NCBI RefSeq assembly: GCF_021287135.1
Contig: NZ_JAJTBB010000057.1
Coordinates: forward strand, 1 to 50,220
From: Acidovorax sp.
Lineage (GTDB): Bacteria; Pseudomonadota; Gammaproteobacteria; Burkholderiales; Burkholderiaceae_C
Direction: 5' to 3'
Length of the DNA: 50,220 bases
This document shows positions 7,436-15,561 of the stretch, piece by piece (the first letter of the stretch is position 1; each line of letters starts with the position of its first letter). The translations under genes were made by a program, and so were the position numbers. Below the pieces are notes generated by a model that saw nothing but the letters and a program-made list of their open reading frames with translations, was not told where the DNA came from and made no database searches.

Positions 7436-9454
7436 ATGGCGTCCACCCTTGTCTGCCTGCCGCGCGAGGTCATCGACCGCAACGGCCAACGGGCTCCCTT
7501 TGATGCCGACCGCATCCGCGCGGCGCTGCGGCGGGCCGGTGCCGCCACGGGCGAGTACGGCGAGGACGAGGCGCAGCTGCTGGCCGCGCAGGTGACCAAG
7601 GTGCTGATCCACCGCTTCCATGGCGAGGCGCCCACCATCGAGCAGATCCAGGACGTGGCCGAGCAGACGCTGATCGCCGCCAACCACCTGGCCACGGCGC
7701 GCGCCTATATCGTCTACCGCGAGCAGCACGCCACCCTGCGCGCCGACCGCCAGGCGCTGGTGCACGTGGAAAGCTCCATCAACGAATACCTCACCCGCGC
7801 CGACTGGCGCGTGAACGCCAACGCCAACCAGGGCTACTCCCTGGGCGGGCTGATCCTGAACGTGGCGGGCAAGGTCACGGCCAACTACTGGCTCTCGCAC
7901 GTGTACACGCCCGAGATCGGCGAGGCGCACCGCAGCGGCGACATTCACATCCACGACCTCGACATGCTCAGCGGCTACTGCGCTGGCTGGTCGCTGCGCA
8001 CGCTGCTGCACGAGGGGCTCAACGGCGTGCCGGGCAAGGTGGAGGCCGGGCCGGCCCGGCACATGAGTTCGGCCGTGGGGCAGATCGTGAACTTCCTGGG
8101 CACGCTGCAGAACGAGTGGGCGGGCGCGCAGGCGTTCTCGTCGTTCGACACCTACATGGCGCCCTTCGTGCGCAAGGACGGCATGGACTATGCCGCCGTG
8201 CGCCAGTGCATCCAGGAACTGGTCTACAACCTCAACGTGCCCTCGCGCTGGGGCACGCAGACGCCGTTCACCAACCTCACGTTTGACTGGACCTGCCCCG
8301 AGGATCTGCGCGAGCAGGTGCCCGTGATCGGCGGCGTGGAAATGCCGTTTAGCTATGGCGAGCTGCAGGCCGAGATGGACCTCATCAACCGCGCCTACAT
8401 CGACGTGATGACCACCGGCGACGCCAAGGGGCGCGTGTTCACCTTTCCCATCCCCACGTACAACATCACCCAGGACTTTCCGTGGGAGAGCGAGAACGCA
8501 GAGCGGCTCTTCGACATGACGGCCAAGTACGGGCTGCCGTACTTCCAGAACTTCATCAATTCCGAGCTGGAGCCGAACATGGTGCGCTCCATGTGCTGCC
8601 GATTGCAGCTGGACCTGCGCGAGCTTTTGAAGCGCGGCAACGGCCTGTTCGGCAGCGCCGAGCAGACGGGCAGCCTGGGCGTGGTCACGCTCAACTGCGC
8701 GCGGCTGGGCTACCTGCATGCGGGCGATGAGGCCGGCCTGTTCGCCGCGCTCGACCGGCTGCTGGAGCTGGGCAAGCAAAGCCTGGAGACCAAGCGCAAG
8801 CTCATCCAGCGCCTGATGGATGACGGCCTCTTCCCCTACACCAAGCGCTACCTGGGCACCTTGCGCAACCACTTCAGCACGCTGGGCGTGAACGGCATCA
8901 ATGAAATGGTGCGCAACTTCACGGGCGGCGCGCAGGACATCACCAGCGACTGGGGCCATGCCTTCGCGCTGCGGCTGCTGGACCATGTGCGCGAGCGCAT
9001 GGCGCAGTTCCAGGAAGAAACCGGCCACCTCTACAACCTGGAGGCCACGCCCGCCGAAGGCACCACCTACCGCTTCGCCAAGGAAGACAAGAAGCGCTGG
9101 CCCGCCATCCTGCAGGCGGGCACGGCCGAGCAGCCGTACTACACCAATTCGTCGCAGCTGCCCGTGGGCTTCACCGACGACCCGTTCGAGGCGCTGCAAC
9201 GGCAGGAGGCCCTGCAGGGCAAGTACACCGGCGGCACGGTGCTGCACCTGTACATGGGCGAGCGCATCTCCAGCGGCGCGGCGTGCCGCGAGCTGGTGAA
9301 ACGGGCGCTGACGAACTTCCGCCTGCCCTACATCACCGTCACGCCCACGTTCTCCATCTGCCCCACGCACGGCTACCTGGCGGGCGAGCACAAGTTCTGC
9401 CCGCGCTGCGACGAAGAGCGGCTGGAGGCCAAGCGGCGGCGCCTGGCGGCCTGA
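7436..9454 (+). CDS. nrdD: Anaerobic ribonucleoside-triphosphate reductase, catalytic part lacking the glycyl-radical tail
   Basis: Class III reductase, making dNTPs from NTPs without oxygen. The 672-residue chain has an N-terminal ATP cone (about 1-95), the core with SRWGTQTPFTNLTFDW (270-285) and the active-site cysteines in RSMCCRLQLDL (386-387), and a C-terminal zinc site with CPTHGYL and CPRC (642-658). It then stops at TGA 9452 directly after the zinc site. The family's glycyl-radical segment is absent here and is encoded by the next frame at 9551. I place the start at 7436 (MASTLVCL), because the longer frame from 7400 would overlap an NrdR box. The operon continues into the tail gene and nrdG. 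Confidence 0.92.
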   Translation: MASTLVCLPREVIDRNGQRAPFDADRIRAALRRAGAATGEYGEDEAQLLAAQVTKVLIHRFHGEAPTIEQIQDVAEQTLIAANHLATARAYIVYREQHATLRADRQALVHVESSINEYLTRADWRVNANANQGYSLGGLILNVAGKVTANYWLSHVYTPEIGEAHRSGDIHIHDLDMLSGYCAGWSLRTLLHEGLNGVPGKVEAGPARHMSSAVGQIVNFLGTLQNEWAGAQAFSSFDTYMAPFVRKDGMDYAAVRQCIQELVYNLNVPSRWGTQTPFTNLTFDWTCPEDLREQVPVIGGVEMPFSYGELQAEMDLINRAYIDVMTTGDAKGRVFTFPIPTYNITQDFPWESENAERLFDMTAKYGLPYFQNFINSELEPNMVRSMCCRLQLDLRELLKRGNGLFGSAEQTGSLGVVTLNCARLGYLHAGDEAGLFAALDRLLELGKQSLETKRKLIQRLMDDGLFPYTKRYLGTLRNHFSTLGVNGINEMVRNFTGGAQDITSDWGHAFALRLLDHVRERMAQFQEETGHLYNLEATPAEGTTYRFAKEDKKRWPAILQAGTAEQPYYTNSSQLPVGFTDDPFEALQRQEALQGKYTGGTVLHLYMGERISSGAACRELVKRALTNFRLPYITVTPTFSICPTHGYLAGEHKFCPRCDEERLEAKRRRLAA

Positions 9455-9470
9455 CGCAAGGATTTAGGCC

Positions 9471-9524
9471 AAAAAGGCCTCTGGCGCTTGCGTGACAAGC
9501 GCAGGCAGCTATCAAAACAGAAGC
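9471..9524 (+). repeat. 55-bp dispersed repeat, copy B, inside the nrdD split
   Basis: A 54-bp member of the family (A5, GGCCTCTGGCGCTT, ACAAGCGC, CAGCTAT, closing AGAAGC). It occupies over half of the 96-bp gap between the nrdD stop and the glycyl-radical gene. The gap is in frame and has no stop after TGA 9452, so the repeat reads through as codons in the nrdD frame. Confidence 0.75.
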
Positions 9525-9550
9525 ATTTTCAACCCCAAGGAGTTTTTTCC

Positions 9551-9739
9551 ATGCGCTCTCTTTCCACCCCCGAATCCGCGGACCTGGCCGCCGTGCAGCT
9601 CACCGACGCCGAGCGCCAGCCCTGCGAAGTCTGGACCCGCGTGATGGGCTACCACCGCCCCGTGGCCAGCTTCAACACCGGCAAGCAGGGCGAGCACCAC
9701 GAACGCCAGTTCTTCACCGAGCCCGCGCGCGGCTGCTAG
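9551..9739 (+). CDS. Detached glycyl-radical domain of anaerobic ribonucleotide reductase
   Basis: This 62-residue frame carries PCEVWTRVMGYHRPVASFN followed by GKQGEHHERQFF, which is the C-terminal glycyl-radical segment of NrdD. The radical would form on Gly33 in RVMGY. It is in the same frame as nrdD, 96 bp after its stop, has its own Shine-Dalgarno site (AAGGAG 7 nt before ATG 9551), and sits 3 bp before nrdG. I infer that it assembles with the nrdD product so that NrdG can generate the radical, much as YfiD/GrcA supplies a radical domain to damaged pyruvate formate-lyase. The upstream half is complete up to the zinc site and the tail has its own ribosome site, so this looks like a working split rather than a decayed gene. 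Confidence 0.88.
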   Translation: MRSLSTPESADLAAVQLTDAERQPCEVWTRVMGYHRPVASFNTGKQGEHHERQFFTEPARGC

Positions 9740-9742
9740 GGC

Positions 9743-10456
9743 ATGGCACGCTCCGCCCCGGCCGAGGCCTTGCGCATCGGCGGGCTGACGCCGCTCACCA
9801 CCATCGACTTTCCCGGCAAGCTGGCGGCCGTGGTGTTCTGCCAGGGCTGCCCCTGGCGCTGCGGCTACTGCCACAACCCCGGCCTGCTGGACGCCGCGCA
9901 GCCCGGCGCGCTGGGCTGGGGCGACGTGCTGGCCTTGCTGCGCCAGCGGCGCGGCCTGCTGGACGGCGTGGTCTTCTCGGGCGGCGAGCCGCTGGCCCAG
10001 GCCGGCCTGCCCGATGCGCTGGCGCAGGTGCGCGCCCTGGGCTTTGCCACCGCGCTGCACACCGGCGGCATGTACCCCGAGCGCCTGGCTGCGGCGCTGC
10101 CGCTGCTGGACTGGGTCGGGCTGGACGTGAAGGCGCCCTGGGCGCGCATGGCCGCCGTCACCGGCGCGCCCGGCAGCGGTGAGCGGGTGCGCGCGTCGCT
10201 GGCGCTGCTGCTGGCCAGCGGCGTGGCGCACGAGTGCCGCACCACCTGGCACCCGGGCCTGTTCCCGCAAGAGGAACTGCAGGCCCTGGGCACGGAGCTG
10301 CGCCACCTGGGCCTGCGCGACTGGGTGCTGCAGCCCTGTGCCGACCCGCGCCTGCCCGGCAGCGCCCCCGCCGCCCGGCAGGCGCTGCAGCAGGGCGTGG
10401 CCCAGGCCCTGCCCGGGCTGGCAGGGGCCGTGGTGCGCGGCGGACCGGCGGTGTGA
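9743..10456 (+). CDS. nrdG: Anaerobic ribonucleotide reductase activating protein (radical SAM)
   Basis: NrdG uses S-adenosylmethionine and a [4Fe-4S] cluster to abstract hydrogen from the reductase glycine. The 237-residue protein has the CxxxCxxC cluster motif as CPWRCGYC (C36, C40, C43), followed by HNP and VFSGGEPL, the SAM-binding GGE motif. It is the longer ~230-residue NrdG type. The start is 3 bp after the stop of the glycyl-radical gene, so the two are probably translationally coupled, consistent with their direct interaction. Confidence 0.93.
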   Translation: MARSAPAEALRIGGLTPLTTIDFPGKLAAVVFCQGCPWRCGYCHNPGLLDAAQPGALGWGDVLALLRQRRGLLDGVVFSGGEPLAQAGLPDALAQVRALGFATALHTGGMYPERLAAALPLLDWVGLDVKAPWARMAAVTGAPGSGERVRASLALLLASGVAHECRTTWHPGLFPQEELQALGTELRHLGLRDWVLQPCADPRLPGSAPAARQALQQGVAQALPGLAGAVVRGGPAV

Positions 10457-10545
10457 GCCGCTGTCTGTCAACGATCTTTTCCAGGCCCTGCGCGGCGCGG
10501 GCGCGCCCTTATCCTCATCGCACTGTCGAGTGAAGGAGAAAACAC

Positions 10546-11790
10546 ATGCAATGGCGCGCGATGCCCCTGGCCCTGGGGATGCTGGCGTTGGCCCTGACCG
10601 GCTGCGGCGGGGGTGGCGGAGACAGCGATAGCAGCAGCGACGGGGGTGGCGGGACCACGCCCGTGCCTTCAGAGCCGTCCACACCCTCCACGCCATCCGG
10701 GCCGTCCGTGCCATCCACGCCGCCCCGCCAGCAGGGGCAGCTGCTGTCGGCCCAGAGCCTGTCCGAGATCGGTGTCGAATCCTTCACCGCCGCGGTGGCC
10801 GCGGGCACGGGCCGCATTCCGCCCCTGCAGCCGCGCTACAGCGTTGCCACCTACCGCCTGACCTACCTCACGCGCGACGCCGACGGCGCCCTGGTGGAAG
10901 CCTCCGGCCTCGTGGCCGTGCCCAAGAAGGCTGCGGGCGCGGCCGGCAGCCCGGTGCTGGGCTACCAGCACGCCACCACGTTCACCAATGCGGAAGCGCC
11001 CTCGCTCAACCTGGCGCCCAGCGAGCCGCCGCTGGTGCTGGCCTCGCTGGGCTACATCGTCGTCGCGGCGGACTATGTGGGCTTTGCGCACAGCAACGCC
11101 TCGGCCCACCCCTACCTGCAGTCGCAGGCCACGGCCCGTGCCGTGCTCGACATGCTGGATGCCGCCCAGCAGTGGCGCCGCGCCGCGCAGGTGGCCGACA
11201 ACGGCCAGCTGTACCTGCTGGGCTACTCCGAAGGCGGCTATGCCACCATGGCCGCGCACCGCGAGATGGAGCGCTCCCACAGCCCGCTGCTGCCGCAGCT
11301 GCGTGCCACGCTGCCCGCGGCCGGCCCGTTCGACATGCAGGTGACCCTGGACACCCAGCTGGAGCGCGTGCGCGACGAGTACCCCGCCGTGGGCTGGATG
11401 CTCAGCCCCGGCGCGCTGAGCCACCTGGGCTCCACCGTGCGTGACGAAGTGCGCCGCCTGCTGCTGCGCGCCCTGGTGCCGGCCGATGCCGACGTGCGCT
11501 ACGACGCGCGCTTCCTGGACACCTACCTGGCCGACGACAAGGAGACGCTGCGCGAGCAGAACAGCGTGCACTGGGGCTGGACGCCGAGCGTGCCGGTGTA
11601 CCTGTTCCACGGCCGCGACGACGCCACCGTGCCGTTTGCCGCCTCCGTGTCGGCCTACGACACCCTGCGCGCCAGCGGCGGCGCGCCGGTCAGCCTGCGC
11701 GAATGCAATAGCGTGGTGCCCAGCGGCCACACCGCCTGCGTGCCCGAGTACTTCGGCTATGCGCTGGCGGTGATGGGCACGGCCCCCTGA
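10546..11790 (+). CDS. Secreted lipoprotein with alpha/beta-hydrolase (lipase-like) fold
   Basis: The 414-residue product has a signal peptide with lipobox LALTGC (lipidated Cys20), a low-complexity Gly/Ser then Pro/Ser/Thr linker (about 21-65) and a hydrolase domain. The likely triad is Ser228 in GYSEGG, an Asp in GRDDATVP (358-359) and His395 in SGHTAC. The overall pattern, including LGYQHATT and the late GHTAC, recalls secretory lipases and esterases. The substrate is unknown. The lipobox and linker suggest anchoring in the outer membrane with the enzyme at the surface or in the periplasm. GAAGGAG precedes ATG 10546. It lies 89 bp after nrdG but probably has its own function. Confidence 0.85.
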   Translation: MQWRAMPLALGMLALALTGCGGGGGDSDSSSDGGGGTTPVPSEPSTPSTPSGPSVPSTPPRQQGQLLSAQSLSEIGVESFTAAVAAGTGRIPPLQPRYSVATYRLTYLTRDADGALVEASGLVAVPKKAAGAAGSPVLGYQHATTFTNAEAPSLNLAPSEPPLVLASLGYIVVAADYVGFAHSNASAHPYLQSQATARAVLDMLDAAQQWRRAAQVADNGQLYLLGYSEGGYATMAAHREMERSHSPLLPQLRATLPAAGPFDMQVTLDTQLERVRDEYPAVGWMLSPGALSHLGSTVRDEVRRLLLRALVPADADVRYDARFLDTYLADDKETLREQNSVHWGWTPSVPVYLFHGRDDATVPFAASVSAYDTLRASGGAPVSLRECNSVVPSGHTACVPEYFGYALAVMGTAP

Positions 11791-11825
11791 CCTTGCGACC
11801 GAGTTGACCGTGCTGACCGCACCCC

Positions 11826-11846
11826 GGCCCGGCACGGCGCCGGGCC
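11826..11846. terminator. GC-rich hairpin between convergent genes
   Basis: GGCCCGG (11826-11832) pairs with CCGGGCC (11840-11846) across a 7-nt loop, between the lipoprotein stop and the recQ stop. There is no T run, so it is only a possible terminator. Confidence 0.35.
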
Positions 11847-11871
11847 CCTTCGCCGCCGGCTGCCCCGGCGG

Positions 11872-13761
11872 TTACCCCTGCACCACCCGCAGCACGTCGG
11901 CGCCGTAGGCCTCCAGCTTCTTCGCCCCCATGCCGCTGATGCCCTGCAGGTCGTCCAGCGTGGTGGGCGCGCGCTCCGCAATGGCGGCCAGCGTGGCGTC
12001 GTGGAAGATCACGTAGGCCGGCAGGTTGTGCTCGCGTGCCACCTCGGCGCGCCAGGCCTTGAGGTTGATGAAGCGCACCTGCGCGTCCGGGCCCAGGTTG
12101 GCGGCGGCGGGCGGTGCGCTGCCCTTGCGGGTGCGCGTGCTGCTGCGCTTGGCGGGGGCGGCAGCGGTCGATTCGCGCAGCAGCACCGGCACCTCGCCGC
12201 GCAGCACGGGGCGCGAGCCTTCGGTCAGGCTCAGCGTGTCAAAGCTGTGCCCGCTCTCCAGCATGACCTTCTGCAAGCCCACGGCCCCGGTGGCCAGCAG
12301 CTGGCGCAGCACGCCGCGCAGCTGGGGTTCGGAATAGTCCTTGCCCACACCGAAGGTGGACAGCTTGTCGTGCCCGAACTGCTTGACCTTCTCGGTGTCC
12401 TTGCCGCGCACGATGTCCATGATGTGGCCGGTGCCGAAGGTCAGGCCGCTGGCCTGCTGCACGCGGTAGATGGTGGACAGCAGCTTGCGCGCAGCATCCG
12501 TGCCGTCCCACACGGCGGGTGGATTCAGGCAGTTGTCGCAGTTGCCGCAGGGCGTGGAGTGCTCGCCAAAGTAGCCCAGCAGCCGCACGCGCCGGCAGTC
12601 CGTGGCCTCGGCCAGGGCCAGCAGCGCATCTAGCTTGCCGCGCATCACCTGCTTGAACTCTTCGCTGGCGGGGCTCTCGTCGATCATGCGGCGCTGGTTC
12701 ACCACGTCCTGCAGGCCGTAGGCCATCCAGGCGTCGGCGTTCAGCCCGTCGCGGCCCGCGCGGCCCGTCTCCTGGTAGTAGCCCTCGATGTTCTTGGGCA
12801 TGTCCACGTGCGCCACAAAGCGCACGTCGGGCTTGTCGATGCCCATGCCGAACGCGATGGTCGCCACCATCACGATGCCTTCCTCGCGCAGGAAGCGGTC
12901 CTGGTTCTGCTGGCGCACCTCGGCAGGCAGGCCCGCGTGGTAGGGCAGGGACTTGAGGCCCGCGTCCACCAGCGCTGCTGACATCTCCTCCACGCGCTTG
13001 CGCGACTGGCAGTACACCACGCCCGCGTCGTCCGGGTGCTCGTGCTCGATGAAGCGCAGCAGCTGCGCCAGCGGCTCCTTTTTTTCTTCGATGCGGTAGC
13101 GGATGTTGGGCCGGTCGAAGCTGCTCACGAAGTGCTGCGCGCCCTCCAGCTGCAGCCGCTCCACGATGTCGGCGCGCGTGAGCGCATCGGCCGTGGCCGT
13201 GAGCGCGATGCGCGGCACGCCGGGGTAGCGCTCGTGCAGCACGGTGAGCGCGCGGTACTCGGGCCGGAAGTCGTGGCCCCACTGGCTTACGCAATGCGCC
13301 TCGTCGATGGCAAAGAGGCTGAGCACGCCCTGCTGGTACAGGTCGTCCAGCAGGCCCAGGAAGCGCGGGGTGTTCAGCCGCTCGGGGGCCGCGTACAGCA
13401 GCGTGATGCCGCCCGTCTGCAGGCGCAGCTCCACGTCGCGCGCCTCGTCGTAGCTCAGCGTGGAGTTGAGGAACGCCGCCTCCACCCCCGCCTCGTGCAG
13501 CGCGCCCACCTGGTCGTGCATCAGCGCGATCAGCGGCGACACCACGATCGCCACGCCCCGCCCCTGCTGCTGGCGCACGATGGCCGGCACCTGGTAGCAC
13601 AGCGACTTGCCGCCCCCCGTGGGCATGAGCACCAGCGCATCGCCGCCCGCGATCACATGCTCGACGATGGCCTGCTGCGGGCCACGGAACTGCTCGTAGC
13701 CGAAGACGTCGTGCAGAACGGTGTGGGCGGGCGAAGGGGAAGGGGACAAACGGGCGGACAA
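11872..13761 (-). CDS. recQ: ATP-dependent DNA helicase RecQ
   Basis: RecQ unwinds DNA 3' to 5' in recombinational repair. Motifs in order: [11 protein letters not shown], Walker [30 protein letters not shown], helicase motif [13 protein letters not shown], the zinc-binding RQC subdomain ([23 protein letters not shown]) and a C-terminal HRDC domain ending near [14 protein letters not shown]. No ATG is available at the 5' end. I use TTG 13761, giving 629 residues and 14 residues before the conserved VLHDVFGY, close to E. coli RecQ. TTG 13749 is equally possible. The frame is open to TTG 13866 only because copy C of the dispersed repeat reads through. It lies downstream of the sigma-54 regulator on the same strand. 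Confidence 0.9.
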   Translation of the reverse strand: MSARLSPSPSPAHTVLHDVFGYEQFRGPQQAIVEHVIAGGDALVLMPTGGGKSLCYQVPAIVRQQQGRGVAIVVSPLIALMHDQVGALHEAGVEAAFLNSTLSYDEARDVELRLQTGGITLLYAAPERLNTPRFLGLLDDLYQQGVLSLFAIDEAHCVSQWGHDFRPEYRALTVLHERYPGVPRIALTATADALTRADIVERLQLEGAQHFVSSFDRPNIRYRIEEKKEPLAQLLRFIEHEHPDDAGVVYCQSRKRVEEMSAALVDAGLKSLPYHAGLPAEVRQQNQDRFLREEGIVMVATIAFGMGIDKPDVRFVAHVDMPKNIEGYYQETGRAGRDGLNADAWMAYGLQDVVNQRRMIDESPASEEFKQVMRGKLDALLALAEATDCRRVRLLGYFGEHSTPCGNCDNCLNPPAVWDGTDAARKLLSTIYRVQQASGLTFGTGHIMDIVRGKDTEKVKQFGHDKLSTFGVGKDYSEPQLRGVLRQLLATGAVGLQKVMLESGHSFDTLSLTEGSRPVLRGEVPVLLRESTAAAPAKRSSTRTRKGSAPPAAANLGPDAQVRFINLKAWRAEVAREHNLPAYVIFHDATLAAIAERAPTTLDDLQGISGMGAKKLEAYGADVLRVVQG

Positions 13762-13767
13762 ACGAAT

Positions 13768-13822
13768 GCTCTGAAATTGATAGCTGTTTGCGCTTGATGG
13801 AAGCGCGCTGGAGGCCGTTTTT
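13768..13822 (-). repeat. 55-bp dispersed repeat, copy C
   Basis: Same 55-bp layout on the minus strand, in front of recQ. If recQ began at the far TTG 13866, this unit would encode KTASSALPSSANSYQ. That is the same reading frame as copy D inside ttcA ([15 protein letters not shown]). I take it as 5' untranslated, but the frame agreement is notable. Confidence 0.75.
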
Positions 13823-13875
13823 GTTAGAAACTGCGGAGCGCGGCGCGCGGGATGGCAAAGCGGCAATGGAACCCG

Positions 13876-15228
13876 CTATTGTGCGCCGGAGCTGCCGCCC
13901 AGCCGCAGCGCCTTCAGCCGCCGGTACAGCGACCGTTCGCTGATGCCCAGCTGCGCGGCCAGCGCCGCCTTGCTGCCCTGGTGGCGGGCCACGGCGGCCA
14001 GAAAGGCTTCGTGCTCCGAGTCCCGCAGGGTGCGGGCGCCAGCGGGCGAGGGCGGGGCCGGCAGCGCGGGCTGCGCCCCAGGGCCGGCGCGCAGCACCAG
14101 CGAGGCGGCCAGCGCCGTCTCCACCTGCGCGGCCGTGGCCATGTCGCCTTCGCACAGCAGGGTCAGCCGCTCCAGCACGTTGCGCAACTCGCGGATGTTG
14201 CCCGTGAAGGGGTGGCGCGCCAGCAGGGCCATGCCCTCGTCGCTGAGGGCCAGCGCGCGGTCGGGCGCCACCCGGCTGAGCAGCGCCTGCACCAGCAGGG
14301 GCAGATCCTCCAGCCGCTCGCGCAGCGGGGGCAGGCGCAGCGGAAACACGCCCAGCCGGTGCAGCAGGTCTTCGCGGAACAGGCCCGCGGCCACCAGCGC
14401 GGCGAGGTCGCGGTGGGTGGCCGAGACGACGCGGATGTCCGCCTGCCGCAGCGCGGTGCTGCCTACCCGGCGGTAGGTGCCGGTCTCCAGCAGGCGCAGC
14501 AGCTTGACCTGCATGGGCAGGGGGATGTCGCCCACCTCGTCCAGGAACAGCGTGCCGCCGCTGGCCGATTCCACCAGCCCCGGCTTGCTGCTGGTGGCGC
14601 CGGTGAAGGCGCCCCTCTCGTGGCCGAACAGCTCGCTCTCGAACAGCGTCTCGGTGAGGGACGAGCACTCCACCACCACCAGCGGGCCCCGTGCGCGCGG
14701 GCTGGCCTCGTGAATCGCGCGCGCCACCAGTTCCTTGCCCGTACCCGACTCGCCCACCAGCAGCACCGCAGCGCGGGACGGCCCCACGCGGCTGATCAGC
14801 TCCAGCATCTTGCGAAACGGCGGCGCGCGGCCCACCAGGCCCGGGCGGCTGTGGGTGCCCTCGGCACCGGGCAGCTCCTCCATTTTCTCGACGAAGAACG
14901 CCTGCTCGCCCTGCGCATTGGCCAGGGGCACGAGTTCGATGTTCACGTAGGCCTCGCCGCCGGGCGTGTGGTGCAGGTGCAGCACCCGTTCGCGCTGGCC
15001 GGACTGCCGGGCCAGCGCCATGGGGCAGCTTTCGCCCGACTGGTCGCAGGGCCGCTGGAAGTGGTGCGACACCTCGTGGCAGGTGCGCCCGATGACGGAG
15101 CTGCCCGTGCCGAACTGGCGCCGGTAGGCCGCGTTGGCGGCCAGGATGCGGTAGCGCGGGTCGATGAGGATGTGCGGTACAGGCAGGCTCTCCAGGTAGG
15201 AAACCAGCTCGGGCGGTGGGGCGGACAT
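13876..15228 (-). CDS. PAS-domain sigma-54-dependent activator, probable regulator of the cyd operon
   Basis: The 450-residue protein has an N-terminal PAS domain (about 8-118) with cysteines C50, C61 and C68 in [15 protein letters not shown], an AAA+ domain (Walker A GESGTGKE 159-166, GAFTGA 206-211, [10 protein letters not shown]) and a C-terminal Fis-type helix-turn-helix ([16 protein letters not shown]). The cysteine/histidine cluster may bind metal, an Fe-S cluster or a redox signal, but this is inference. Start ATG 15228 has GGAG 7 nt upstream, and the longer frame reads through the promoter region. It is divergent from cydP, and palindromes plus a sigma-54 promoter lie between them, so I infer that it activates cytochrome bd synthesis. 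Confidence 0.88.
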   Translation of the reverse strand: MSAPPPELVSYLESLPVPHILIDPRYRILAANAAYRRQFGTGSSVIGRTCHEVSHHFQRPCDQSGESCPMALARQSGQRERVLHLHHTPGGEAYVNIELVPLANAQGEQAFFVEKMEELPGAEGTHSRPGLVGRAPPFRKMLELISRVGPSRAAVLLVGESGTGKELVARAIHEASPRARGPLVVVECSSLTETLFESELFGHERGAFTGATSSKPGLVESASGGTLFLDEVGDIPLPMQVKLLRLLETGTYRRVGSTALRQADIRVVSATHRDLAALVAAGLFREDLLHRLGVFPLRLPPLRERLEDLPLLVQALLSRVAPDRALALSDEGMALLARHPFTGNIRELRNVLERLTLLCEGDMATAAQVETALAASLVLRAGPGAQPALPAPPSPAGARTLRDSEHEAFLAAVARHQGSKAALAAQLGISERSLYRRLKALRLGGSSGAQ

Positions 15229-15239
15229 GGAGGGCTCCG

Positions 15240-15288
15240 TGGCAGAAGAAGCTGCCAATCTGGCGGCAGATGACTGCCATTGTGGCAG
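15240..15288. promoter_or_regulatory. TGGCAG/CTGCCA inverted-repeat array, likely enhancer sites
   Basis: TGGCAG-N6-CTGCCA at 15240-15257 and CTGCCA-TTG-TGGCAG at 15274-15288 share the same half site. A related TGGCGG..CTGCCA pair overlaps at 15261-15279, and another TGGCAG lies at 15300-15305. They sit 50-100 bp upstream of the -24 element, where a sigma-54 activator would bind, and directly before the start of the divergent regulator. Confidence 0.65.
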
Positions 15289-15339
15289 TTTTGCCCCGGT
15301 GGCAGCGGCTAAGTCCTTGATTTGCCTCAGGCAGCGCGC

Positions 15340-15355
15340 TGGCACGGAACTTGGA
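15340..15355 (+). promoter_or_regulatory. Sigma-54 promoter of cydPABX
   Basis: TGGCACGGAACTTGGA matches TGGCACG-N4-TTG exactly through -13 and has the right spacing (GG 15341-15342 to GG 15353-15354). The last base of the -12 GC is G instead of C. It is 12 bp before the cydP GTG. Confidence 0.7.
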
Positions 15356-15366
15356 AAGAACGGGGC

Positions 15367-15561
15367 GTGAACCTGACCGACCGCCGCCTGCTGCGCTACC
15401 TCATCCATGCCGTGCTGATCAAGCTGGCGGTGCTGGCGCTGCTGTGGTGGGTCTTCGTCCGCGATGCCCGCGTGCCCGTGGACGCCGACGCCACCGCGCG
15501 CCAGGTGGGCGCGGCGGCGGTGGTTTCAACCCAAGGATTGACCCAAGGAGCTTCCCAGTGA
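15367..15561 (+). CDS. cydP: Cytochrome bd operon small membrane protein CydP
   Basis: The 64-residue protein (NLTDRRLLRYLIHAVLIKLA, then LALLWWVFVRD) has a basic N-terminus, one membrane helix (about 10-32) and a short acidic tail. It matches the small CydP-type proteins encoded before cydA in betaproteobacteria, whose exact role with the oxidase is not settled. I choose GTG 15367, because the in-frame ATG at 15322 would precede the sigma-54 promoter. GGAAAG lies upstream. Its TGA overlaps the cydA GTG (GTGA), so the two are translationally coupled. Confidence 0.85.
   Translation: MNLTDRRLLRYLIHAVLIKLAVLALLWWVFVRDARVPVDADATARQVGAAAVVSTQGLTQGASQ

Noticed and set aside
9452-9454. TGA between the nrdD parts read as selenocysteine or programmed readthrough
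   Set aside because: The downstream part has its own well-placed AAGGAG and ATG, and I see no selenocysteine insertion structure. Separate translation is simpler.
12239-15280. 1,013-codon minus-strand frame across recQ and the sigma-54 activator
   Set aside because: It is out of frame with two clearly recognised genes and its Arg/Ala/Gly-rich product has no domain. It arises from codon bias.
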